DNA of 64,000 nt from CAYQMF01 sp964418595 (lineage in GTDB: Bacteria > Planctomycetota > UBA1135 > UBA2386): contig CAYQMF010000019.1 of the NCBI GenBank assembly GCA_964418595.1, positions 5,405-69,404 on the forward strand, in the 5' to 3' direction. How positions within the stretch are numbered: the stretch's first letter is position 1; the number at the start of each line of letters is the position of its first letter. This document shows, one piece after another, positions 7,428-15,411 of this stretch. The notes under the pieces were generated by a model. That model searched no databases, had not been told where the DNA came from, and saw only the letters and a program-made list of their open reading frames with translations. Both the position numbers and the translations under genes were made by a program.

Positions 7428-10187
7428 ATGCTTCTGGCGACGCGACTGCTCTTTCTCGTCCTGATCCTCGTCCTCGACACGGCGTCGTCCGTTTCGGCGC
7501 AGGGGTTCCCGTATCGCACGGGCGTGCAGCACGACCCGGGCATCCCCACGGCAGAGGTCGTGCTCGGGCGAGCGATCGGCGCGTCGGTGAGTACGGCCGC
7601 GGAGGCCGTGACGTACCTGCGCGCCTTGGCCGCGGCGTCGCCCAAGCTGCAGGTCGTGCAGTACGGAACGTCGTGGCAAGGCCGGCCGCTGGTGGTGGCG
7701 ATCGTCACATCGGAGAGCAACCGCGGGCGCCTGATCGAGGTTCGTGCCGGGATGCAACGGCTCGCGGATCCACGCGGGCTGTCGGCGGTGGACAGCCTCG
7801 GCCTCGTCGAGTCGCTGCCGGCGGTCGCATGGCTCGGCTACACGGTGCATGGCGACGAGCCGTCCGGCACGGACGCTGCGCTCGCCTTGGCGTACCACCT
7901 CGTCGCCGCCCAGGACGATCCGCTGGTCGAGACCATCCTGCGCGAGACCGTGGTCCTCATCGACCCCGTGCAGAATCCCGACGGGCGCGATCGGTTCGTC
8001 CACCACTTCGAGACCATGCGCGGTCGCTGGACCGACCCGGAGCCCGACGCCGCGGAACACCACCAGGGCTGGCCAGGAGGTCGCAGCAATCACTACTGGT
8101 TCGATCTCAACCGCGATTGGTTCGCACGCACGCAGCCGGAGACCAAGGCGCGCGTGCGCCTGTTCCTGGCGTGGCGACCTCTGGTCGTCGCCGACCTGCA
8201 CGAGATGGGCAGCAATTCGAGCTACTTCTTCGCGCCGCCGGCCGACCCGATCAGTCCCGAGATCCCCGCGAGCCAGCGCGGCTGGTACGAACGCTACGGG
8301 CGCAACAACGCGCGCCGGTTCGACGACGCCGGGTTCGCGTACTTCGTGCGCGAGGGCTACGACTGCTTCTACCCCGGCTACGCCGACGGCTGGCCGACGC
8401 TGCAGGGCGCCGTCGGCATGACCTTCGAGCAGGGGTCGGTGCGCGGCATGCGCGTGCGGCGGGAGGATGGCATCGAGGTCCAGTACCTCGATTGCGTCCA
8501 CCACCACTTCGTCGCGTCGCTCGGCACGCTCGAAACCATTGCGGCCGCCCGCCGCGAGGCGCTCGCGGCCTACGTCGCGTACCGCCGCGACGCCATCGCG
8601 CAGGGCGAGAGCGGGACCACGCGCGAGTTCCTCTTCCCGCCGGGGCGCGACGAACTCCGCACCCGGCGCCTCATGGCGGGTCTCGTGGCCCAGGGCATCG
8701 AAGTGCGGATCGCGACCGGCGAGCTGGCGAACGCCGAGGTCCGTGACTACTTCGGTTCGCCTCCGACACCCCGGGTCTTCCCGACCGGCACGTTCGTGGT
8801 CTCGTTGGCCCAGCCGCAGAAGCACCTGGCCGCGTCGCTGCTCCTGCCGCAGCTCGAGATCGAGCCTAAGTTCCTCGCCGAGCAGATCCGCAAGCACGGC
8901 AAGCGTGAGGACGACGACTTCTACGACCTCACGGCGTGGTCCCTGCCGCTGCTCTGCGACGTGGACGCGTACATGAGCGGGCAGGCGTCGCTCGGTCCCA
9001 CGATCGATGTGCGCGAGGGTGAGCTGGCTCCGGACCAGTCGCGACACGCGCGAGCCGACCTCGCGATGCCCAAGGTCGCGTACCTGATCCCCTGGGGGAC
9101 CAACGCGGGCGCGGCGCTGGTGGCCGGCCTCCTCTGCGACGACGTACGGGTGCACAGCATGGGCAAGGCCTTCGCGCAGCAGGGCCGCGCGTTCCCGGCT
9201 GGCACCGCGATCGTGCGGGTCGCCGAGCACGCCGACGCGGTCGACCTGCACCGGCGCGTGCGCGCCCTGCAGCTGCGCACGGGTGCGGAGGTCGTCGGTA
9301 CCGATACCAGCTGGACCGAAGTGGGGAGTTCGTTCGGAAGCAACCACACCCGTTTCCTGCCCAAGCCCCGCGTCGCCCTCGTCTGCGACCGCCCCGCCAG
9401 TCCGTATTCCACGGGCTGGGCCCGCTTCCTCCTCGAGCAGGAGTACGGCGTGCCGACGACCCTGATCCGCGCCCGTCAACTGCGCGGCGCGCGCCTCGGC
9501 AACTTCGACGTGCTGATCTTCCCCGATGGTGGCGGCTACGCCGACGAGGTGGGCAAGGCTGGCGCGGAACGGATCAAGGCCTGGGTCGCCGACGGAGGAA
9601 CCTTGATCACGCTCGGCGATGCCACCAAGTGGCTGACCGACAAGGACGTGGGCCTGCTGACGACCGAGAGCGAACTGCGCAAGAAGCCGACGCCGGCAAA
9701 GCCTGACGACAAGAAGCCCGACGACAGGAAGACCGAGGACGCGCAGGCTGCGCCGCCACCCACCGCACCTGCCAAGCCGGTCCCCGACACGCCGTTCGAC
9801 TACGAGAAGGCCATCCTCCCGGAGAAGGAACCGCCGGCGCCGACTCCGGGCGCCATCCTGCGCGTGAGGACCGACCCGGACCACTGGCTCGCGTTCGGAT
9901 ACCAGGGCGCGACTAACGTCCTGTCCAGCAGTCGGTCCATCTACACGCCGATCAAACTCGACTCGGGGGTCAACGTGGTCGTGTTCGAGCGCCGCGAGAA
10001 GCTCCTCGTCGCCGGGTTCGCGTGGGACGACAAGCTCGATCAGCTCGCCCAGAAGAGCTACCTCGTGCACCAACCCGTCGGCCGCGGGCACGTGGTCGGC
10101 TTCGCGGAGGACCCGACCGTGCGCGCGTTTGCCGATGGCCTGCACCTCCTGTTCCTCAACGCGGTGCTGCTCGGCCCCGGCTATTGA
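7428..10187 (+). CDS. Exported zinc carboxypeptidase-like protein (M14 family)
   Basis: A 919-aa protein with the signal peptide MLLATRLLFLVLILVLDTAS and a Gln-Gly cleavage region. The M14 domain spans ~50-400. Zinc ligands His141 and Glu144 are in VHGDEPSG, and His258 is in DLHEMGSNSSYF; VQNPDGRDRF and FDLNRDWF are further family blocks. M14 enzymes remove C-terminal residues or cut cell-wall peptides. The rest (~500-919) includes a Rossmann-like stretch (FDVLIFPDGGGY then DGGTLITLGD) reminiscent of glutamine-amidotransferase-like folds, interrupted by a Lys/Asp/Pro-rich disordered segment at about 752-790. The start is fixed by the signal peptide; no Shine-Dalgarno is seen. Confidence 0.85.
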   Translation: MLLATRLLFLVLILVLDTASSVSAQGFPYRTGVQHDPGIPTAEVVLGRAIGASVSTAAEAVTYLRALAAASPKLQVVQYGTSWQGRPLVVAIVTSESNRGRLIEVRAGMQRLADPRGLSAVDSLGLVESLPAVAWLGYTVHGDEPSGTDAALALAYHLVAAQDDPLVETILRETVVLIDPVQNPDGRDRFVHHFETMRGRWTDPEPDAAEHHQGWPGGRSNHYWFDLNRDWFARTQPETKARVRLFLAWRPLVVADLHEMGSNSSYFFAPPADPISPEIPASQRGWYERYGRNNARRFDDAGFAYFVREGYDCFYPGYADGWPTLQGAVGMTFEQGSVRGMRVRREDGIEVQYLDCVHHHFVASLGTLETIAAARREALAAYVAYRRDAIAQGESGTTREFLFPPGRDELRTRRLMAGLVAQGIEVRIATGELANAEVRDYFGSPPTPRVFPTGTFVVSLAQPQKHLAASLLLPQLEIEPKFLAEQIRKHGKREDDDFYDLTAWSLPLLCDVDAYMSGQASLGPTIDVREGELAPDQSRHARADLAMPKVAYLIPWGTNAGAALVAGLLCDDVRVHSMGKAFAQQGRAFPAGTAIVRVAEHADAVDLHRRVRALQLRTGAEVVGTDTSWTEVGSSFGSNHTRFLPKPRVALVCDRPASPYSTGWARFLLEQEYGVPTTLIRARQLRGARLGNFDVLIFPDGGGYADEVGKAGAERIKAWVADGGTLITLGDATKWLTDKDVGLLTTESELRKKPTPAKPDDKKPDDRKTEDAQAAPPPTAPAKPVPDTPFDYEKAILPEKEPPAPTPGAILRVRTDPDHWLAFGYQGATNVLSSSRSIYTPIKLDSGVNVVVFERREKLLVAGFAWDDKLDQLAQKSYLVHQPVGRGHVVGFAEDPTVRAFADGLHLLFLNAVLLGPGY

Positions 10188-10195
10188 CGACGGTC

Positions 10196-10221
10196 GCGCG
10201 GGCCCACCGGGCGCCCCGCGC
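10196..10221 (+). terminator. Bulged hairpin after the M14 gene
   Basis: Outer arms GCGCGG/CCGCGC and an inner GCCC-ACC-GGGC hairpin with a 3-base bulge, starting 8 bases after the M14 stop codon. There is no T-run. It sits just before the -10-like element of the next gene. Confidence 0.3.
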
Positions 10222-10227
10222 TATCGT
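10222..10227 (+). promoter_or_regulatory. -10-like element TATCGT before the broken sigma-54 activator
   Basis: TATCGT, preceded by GC, lies 8 bases before the ATG at 10236. No -35 match is seen. Confidence 0.35.
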
Positions 10228-10235
10228 GCCGCCTC

Positions 10236-11648
10236 ATGTCCGATCCGCTCCTCGACACGCCCGTGCCCCCGCGCGTCGTGGCCGCGCCGATCCTGGTGGT
10301 CGACGACGAGCATGCGGCACTGCAGGGGATGCGCCGCGCGCTGCGCGCGCAGGGACTCGGCGATGTCGTGCTCTGTTCCGATGCGCGGGAGGTGATGGCG
10401 CAGATCGGCGCGGCGCGGCCGAGCCTCATCCTCCTCGATCTCATCATGCCCACGCTTCGGGGTGAGGACGTACTCACCCGGATCGCGCGAGAGCACCCCG
10501 ACATCCCCGTCGTGATCGTGACGGCCGACTACGACGTGCGCTCCATCGTCCGCTGCATGAAGCTCGGGGCCGCCGACTATCTCGTGAAGCCGGTCGACGC
10601 CGAACAACTCGCGGCGACGGTGAACCGGGTCCTCGAGCAGAGCGCCCTGCGGTACGAGGCCACGCGCCTGCGCGAGCAGTTCCTCGACACCACCCTGCCA
10701 CGCCCCTCGGCCTTCGAGCCGATCGTGACCGCCGATCCGGCGATGCTCCGGCTGTTCGCCTACCTCGACGCGATCTCGCGCGGGTCGCAACCGGTCCTCA
10801 TCCTCGGTGAGACCGGCACCGGCAAGGAGCTGATCGCACGCGCGTTGCACGACAGCAGCGGACGCAAGGGTCCGTTCGTGGCCGTCAACGCGGCGGGCCT
10901 CGACGACACGCTCTTCTCGGACACGCTGTTCGGCCACGAGTCGGGCGCCTACACCGGCGCCGTCGCGCCACGGCAGGGCATGGCGTAGCGCGCGGGCGAC
11001 GGCCACCGCTTCCTCGACGAGATCGGCGACCTCTCCGAGCAGTCGCAGGTCAAGCTGCTCCGGCTGATCCAGGAGCGCGAGTTCCTCCCGCTCGGTTCCG
11101 ACTCGGCCCGGCGCCTCCGCGCGCGGGTCGTCACCGCCAGTCATCACGACCCGCGTCGCCTGCGCCCCGACCTGTACTACCGCCTGCGCAGCTACGAAGT
11201 GCGCGTACCACCGCTTCGCGAGCGCACCGCCGACATCCCGCTCCTGGTCGACCGGTTCCTCGCCGACGCGGCGTTGGACCTCGGTCGGTCGAAGGCGAAG
11301 GTACCCCCGGAGCTGTTCCTGGACCTCGCCAACCATGCGTTCCCCGGCAACGTCCGCGAACTGCAGGCCATGGTGTTCTCCGCCGTGGCGCGGCACAGCC
11401 ACGGCGTGATCCCCATCCAGCTGTTCCTCGACCAGTTGCCGGCGCGCGACGCCAAACGGGAGACCGCGGTGCCGAGTCCCGGAATCCATTTCCCCACCCC
11501 CATGCCCGCGCTCGAAGACATCACCGAGGCCGCCGTCGCGGAAGCGATGCGCCGCGTCGACAACAACCGGAGCGCCGCCGCACGCATGCTGGGCGTATCC
11601 CGCCCGACGATCGCGCGTCACCTTCCCCGCGAGCAGGAGGCCGAGTGA
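10236..11648 (+). pseudogene. NtrC-type sigma-54 activator, interrupted by an in-frame TAG
   Basis: One frame encodes REC, AAA+ and Fis-type HTH domains over 470 codons, but codon 251 (10986-10988) is TAG. The 5' part has REC with Asp68 in LILLDLIMP, Walker A GETGTGKE, and GAYTGA at the place of the GAFTGA sigma-54 contact loop. After the stop the same frame continues with RFLDEIGD (Walker B), a sensor/lid region and an HTH near SAAARMLGVSRPTIARHL. Aligned to the intact paralogue at 43602, the TAG falls on a conserved Glu codon, so GAG to TAG is the simplest change. Nearby residues also differ (GHRFLDEI for the usual GTLFLDEI), which favours real decay over a sequencing error. A truncated REC-P-loop product might still be made from the first 250 codons. 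Confidence 0.85.
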
Positions 11649-11694
11649 GCCGAGCCTGAACTGAGGTGCGCGCGGCCCCGGCGGCCGGCGTGGC

Positions 11695-12222
11695 TCACTC
11701 GTCGAGAGCGGCGTCGATGATCGCAACGACTTCGCGAATCACGCTGCGCAGCCTCTCCACTTCGGCGGAGTTGCGCGCCTCGAACTCGCGCAGGGCCATG
11801 ATCGCGGGACTCTCCTCCCCGTCGAGCGGCCTTGCGGAGGGCGCACGCGGCGTCGGCCGGCGGACTACCCGCCGCGGCGCGGGCTGGGCCTCGACCGTCT
11901 CCGCGCCGCTCTCGGCGCCGGCATCGGCGACCGTCTCCGTCGCCGTGGTGCGTGGCTGACGCACCTTTGCGGCCTCGAGGCCGAGGGCGACCCTGGCCGA
12001 GTGGAACGACCGCCCGCTGAGTCGGATGCCGTGCAGTTCGGCCTCGGCCTTGAAGTCCTTGAGTCGGAGGTCGGCGTTCTGCTCGAGCTTGAGGATGCAG
12101 AAGACGATCCCGGGGCTCGCATCGGGGAAGCGCCGCTTCACGTCCGCCATCATCCGGGTCCAGAGGTCGACTTCTTGGGGAAGCTGAGCGGTCTCGCCGC
12201 CCGAGTCGGGTTCTTCGTGCAT
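11695..12222 (-). CDS. Protein of unknown function, 175 aa, with a C-terminal helical segment
   Basis: I do not recognise the family. Residues ~15-85 form a compact, probably helical domain (MMADVKRRFPDASPGIVFCI, then KDFKAEAELHGI). Residues ~86-140 are an Ala/Pro/Arg/Thr-rich linker, and ~145-175 could form an amphipathic helix or coiled coil (REFEARNSAEVERLRSVI). The basic linker and helical ends would fit a nucleic-acid-associated or regulatory protein, but that is a guess. The 5' leader has a hairpin and a -10-like element. It converges on the broken sigma-54 activator and is divergent from the SGNH gene. Confidence 0.65.
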   Translation of the reverse strand: MHEEPDSGGETAQLPQEVDLWTRMMADVKRRFPDASPGIVFCILKLEQNADLRLKDFKAEAELHGIRLSGRSFHSARVALGLEAAKVRQPRTTATETVADAGAESGAETVEAQPAPRRVVRRPTPRAPSARPLDGEESPAIMALREFEARNSAEVERLRSVIREVVAIIDAALDE

Positions 12223-12235
12223 GTGTCGCGCAGGT

Positions 12236-12251
12236 CCGCGGGTTCCCGCGG
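12236..12251 (-). promoter_or_regulatory. Leader hairpin of the 175-aa gene
   Basis: A perfect CCGCGG/CCGCGG stem with a 4-base loop lies 14 bases before the ATG of the minus-strand gene. It follows directly after the -10-like element at 12259-12264, so it would sit at the very 5' end of the transcript. It may stabilise the mRNA or control translation. Confidence 0.35.
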
Positions 12252-12258
12252 GGCGGGG

Positions 12259-12264
12259 ATTCTA
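12259..12264 (-). promoter_or_regulatory. -10-like element TAGAAT for the 175-aa gene
   Basis: Read on the minus strand, TAGAAT is preceded by GGC and lies 36 bases before the ATG. It is close to the -10 consensus TATAAT; no -35 is evident. Confidence 0.4.
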
Positions 12265-12372
12265 GCCACGCACATGGCGCGCGACCTCGCGCGATCCGAG
12301 CGCCTCACGACGTTCTGCATCCCGGACTGTGTTGCGGCCACCGGCCGGGATGAGTATGTCTGCGCGATCGTG

Positions 12373-14004
12373 ATGCGCCGTCTGCTCGTAGCCCTCGTCG
12401 TGCTCGCGCTCGGCCTCCTGGTGTCCGAGCTCCTGCTTCGGGTGTTCCGTATCCCGCAGCGCCCACCGGGCACGGAGGTGGTGGACTCACGCTGGCGGAG
12501 TGGGATGGACTTCGCCGACGACACCGGCGAGTTCTGGACACCCAGACCCTCGGCCGGCGACGAGCCGGTCGGCGGCACCGGCCTGCGCGGGTCCGACCCG
12601 GGGCCTGCCGGCCCGCGGGATCTGCGGATCGCCATCCTCGGCGGGGGTAGTGCGTACGGGCTGGAGCTGGGCTACGGCGCGACCTTTGCCGCCCGGGTGG
12701 AGCGCGCGCTCCAGGCGGAGTTGCCGCACGCGCGCGTCCAGGTCGTGCTCGCCGCCGCGCCGGACTACTCGAGCCACCAGATGCTCCTGGCGTGGCGGCG
12801 CCACGTGCGCGACCTGGCACCGCACGTGGTGGTCCTCCACAGCGAACCTTGGAACGACGCGACGGCCGCGGTCGGTCTTCCCGACGGGGAACGCGGGCCG
12901 GCCGCCGCGGCCCGGCCCGGGCTCGCGCTTCTGGCGCTGTTCGCGCGGCCCCCGCAGAGTACCGGCGCCCCGCGCGTGAGCGTGGCGGCGTACCAGGCCA
13001 ACCTCCGCGCCATCTACGCCGATGCCGGCGCTGCCCAGATCGAAGTCGTGGCAGCCGCGGCGGCGCGCGGCCCCACCGCGATCGCGCGCCTCCCCGAACT
13101 CGCGCAGTACCACGCAGCGCAGGGTGCGCTCGCGGTGGCTGAGCGCGCGGGCGTGGTGGACCTCGGGGCGTTCCTGAGCGGGCTGAGCGCGATCCCGTCC
13201 GACGGGCCGTGTCCCGACACCGGCGAGTCCACGGCGTTCCGCGACGGAGTCCACCTCACCGGCTCGGCGCACGATGTGGTCGCACAAGCGCTGGTCCCCC
13301 GCCTGCGCACGACGCGCCGCTACCGCGAACTCATTGCCATGCCGGCGCCGGGCGACGCACCCGCCTTCGCCGGGTTCGAGCCGACGCAGGTGACGTCCCC
13401 GGGCAGCGCCACGATCACGCTCCGCGGAACGGGCCTCGTCGCCGCCGGCATGCCGGCGCGGGTGTTCTTCGGCACGCGCCCCGCAACCCAGGTGCGCGCG
13501 GTCGATGCCGAGACCCTGCAGGCCACGACCCCGAGCGACCTCACGCCCGGGAGCCACGTCGTCGAGGTGGTCACCGCGTACGGGTCGGCACGCGGCCCCG
13601 CGCCGATCGAGGTCACCGGTGTCGACCTGACGGTCGACCTGCGCCGCGCCCAGAGCCGGATCGAGACCAAGGCCAACGGCACCGCACCCCCGGGCTCCAC
13701 CGTGCAGATCTGGCTCGCGGATGCCGCGCGCACCCAGCCCCTCCCCACCGGCGCAGGTTCGTTCTGGCTGCGGCACACCACCGACGACACGTCGGGTCGC
13801 GCCATCGCGTTCTGCTACGGCACGCTGCGCCTTCCTACGGCGCGCGCGACGGTGGGCGCGGACGGCACGTGGCGCATCGACACGGTCCTCGATCCTCCGT
13901 CCCTCATGGTCGGGTCCAAGGCGGCCGTCCAGGGTGTGATCTGGGTCGGAGATCGCCCTGGGCATGGCGTCGCGACCAACGTCGTCGCTCTCCCGATCCA
14001 GTGA
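12373..14004 (+). CDS. Membrane-anchored SGNH/GDSL-hydrolase-like protein with an IPT/TIG-type domain
   Basis: A 543-aa protein. The start is taken at ATG 12373 because MRRLLVALVVLALGLLVSEL is a signal anchor; the frame is open upstream without coding character. Residues ~75-320 resemble the SGNH fold: block I in ILGGGSAYGLELGYG and the Asp-His pair in DGVHLTG near residue 296. Residues ~330-415 resemble an IPT/TIG beta-sandwich (PTQVTSPGSATITLRGTGLV, then FFGTRPA), followed by a beta-rich C-terminus. SGNH enzymes act on esters such as acetylated sugars, but block I has Gly-Gly-Gly-Ser rather than GDS, so activity is uncertain. A shorter relative is at 51756. Confidence 0.75.
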   Translation: MRRLLVALVVLALGLLVSELLLRVFRIPQRPPGTEVVDSRWRSGMDFADDTGEFWTPRPSAGDEPVGGTGLRGSDPGPAGPRDLRIAILGGGSAYGLELGYGATFAARVERALQAELPHARVQVVLAAAPDYSSHQMLLAWRRHVRDLAPHVVVLHSEPWNDATAAVGLPDGERGPAAAARPGLALLALFARPPQSTGAPRVSVAAYQANLRAIYADAGAAQIEVVAAAAARGPTAIARLPELAQYHAAQGALAVAERAGVVDLGAFLSGLSAIPSDGPCPDTGESTAFRDGVHLTGSAHDVVAQALVPRLRTTRRYRELIAMPAPGDAPAFAGFEPTQVTSPGSATITLRGTGLVAAGMPARVFFGTRPATQVRAVDAETLQATTPSDLTPGSHVVEVVTAYGSARGPAPIEVTGVDLTVDLRRAQSRIETKANGTAPPGSTVQIWLADAARTQPLPTGAGSFWLRHTTDDTSGRAIAFCYGTLRLPTARATVGADGTWRIDTVLDPPSLMVGSKAAVQGVIWVGDRPGHGVATNVVALPIQ

Positions 14005-14025
14005 CGCGGGCTCCGTCGGGCGGGC

Positions 14026-15411
14026 TCAGGCCAGGATGCCCCGCACCACCTTCCCGGCAACGTCGGTGAGCCGGAAGTCGCGCCCGAGGTAGCGCGCGGT
14101 CAGTCGCTCGTGGTCGATCCCCAACAGGTGCAGCACCGTCGCGTGCAGATCGTGGACGTGCACGCCATCCTCCACGATCGCGTAGCCCATCTCGTCGGTG
14201 GCACCATGCACGTGCCCGCGCCGCACTCCGCCCCCGGCGAGCCACATCGAGAAGGCCTGGCCGTGGTGATCACGACCGTAGTTCCCCTGGGTCATGTCCC
14301 CCTGGTTCATCGGCGTGCGCCCGAACTCGCCGCCCCAGATCACGAGCGTGTCGTCGAGCAGCCCGCGCTGCTCGAGATCGAGCACGAGCGCCGCCACGCC
14401 GCGGTCGGTCTCGCGGCACTTGCCGCGCAGTCCGGCCGGCAGGTCCTGATGGTGGTCCCAGCCGCGATCGTAGAGTTGGACGAACCGCACGTCGCGCTCG
14501 AGCATCCGGCGCGCGATGAGGCAGTTCATGGCGAAGGAACGCTCGCCCGGCTGCACGCCGTACAAGTCCAGCACATGCCGGGGTTCGCTGCGCAGATCCA
14601 TCAGCTCCGGCACGCTGGCCTGCAGGCGGTAGGCCAGCTCGTAGGCTTCGCTGCGCGTCTCGATCTCCGGGTCGGGCACGGCAGCGTGTTCCTGTCGATT
14701 CAGCGCGAGCACGCTGTCGAGCACCTCGCGGCGCGCGCCACGCGACACGCCCGGCGCGTCGTTGAGGAAGAGCAACGGTTCGGCTCCCGCGCGCAGGTTG
14801 ATGCCCTGATGTCTGCCGGCCAGGAACGCTGCACCCCACAACCGGGCGTACAGCGGCTGCGCACCGCTCGTGGCACCCGAGATCATCACCGCGAACTCGG
14901 GGAGGTCACGGTTGTTGCTGCCCAACCCGTGGCTGATCCACGCGCCCATCGACGGTCGTCCCGCCTGCTCGGCGCCGGTCTGCATCATCGTCATGCCCGG
15001 GTCGTGGTTGATCGACTCCGTGAACATCGACTGCACGACGCAGATGCGATCGACGATGCCCGCCGTGTGCGGGAGCAGCTCGGAGACCCAGGTGCCCGCC
15101 TTGCCATGCCGCGCGAAGGCGAAGCGTGAGCCCATCGCCACGAGCGGCTTGCCCTGCAGTTGCGCGACCCGCTTGCCGCGGGTCAGGCTCTCCGGCATGG
15201 GTTTGCCCGACGCTTCCACAAGGCGCGGCTTGGGATCCCACAGATCGAGCTGGGACGGCCCGCCCGCCATGAACAGGAAGACCACGCGCCGCACGCGCGG
15301 CGGGAAGTGTGCGCGGGGCCGCTCCGCCTGCGCCCACCCGCGCAGCAACGGCGCCCCGAGCGCGGCCGCCGAGGCGCGCAAGAACCCGCGGCGATCGGTG
15401 TGCCCGCTCAT
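14026..15411 (-). CDS. DUF1501 protein, Tat-exported sulfatase-like
   Basis: A 461-aa protein of the DUF1501 family. The twin-arginine signal DRRGFLRASAAALGAPLL fixes the start at 15411. Family landmarks are VFLFMAGGPSQLDLWDPKP near the N-terminus, RRMLERDVRFVQLYDRGWDHH in the middle, and the metal-site-like WGGEFGRTPMNQGD and GRDHHG. The family has an alkaline-phosphatase/sulfatase-like fold; its substrate is unknown. Its ATG overlaps the stop of the preceding DUF1549/DUF1553 gene by 4 bases (ATGA), the standard planctomycete pairing, so the two products are likely made together and act outside the cytoplasm. Confidence 0.95.
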   Translation of the reverse strand: MSGHTDRRGFLRASAAALGAPLLRGWAQAERPRAHFPPRVRRVVFLFMAGGPSQLDLWDPKPRLVEASGKPMPESLTRGKRVAQLQGKPLVAMGSRFAFARHGKAGTWVSELLPHTAGIVDRICVVQSMFTESINHDPGMTMMQTGAEQAGRPSMGAWISHGLGSNNRDLPEFAVMISGATSGAQPLYARLWGAAFLAGRHQGINLRAGAEPLLFLNDAPGVSRGARREVLDSVLALNRQEHAAVPDPEIETRSEAYELAYRLQASVPELMDLRSEPRHVLDLYGVQPGERSFAMNCLIARRMLERDVRFVQLYDRGWDHHQDLPAGLRGKCRETDRGVAALVLDLEQRGLLDDTLVIWGGEFGRTPMNQGDMTQGNYGRDHHGQAFSMWLAGGGVRRGHVHGATDEMGYAIVEDGVHVHDLHATVLHLLGIDHERLTARYLGRDFRLTDVAGKVVRGILA

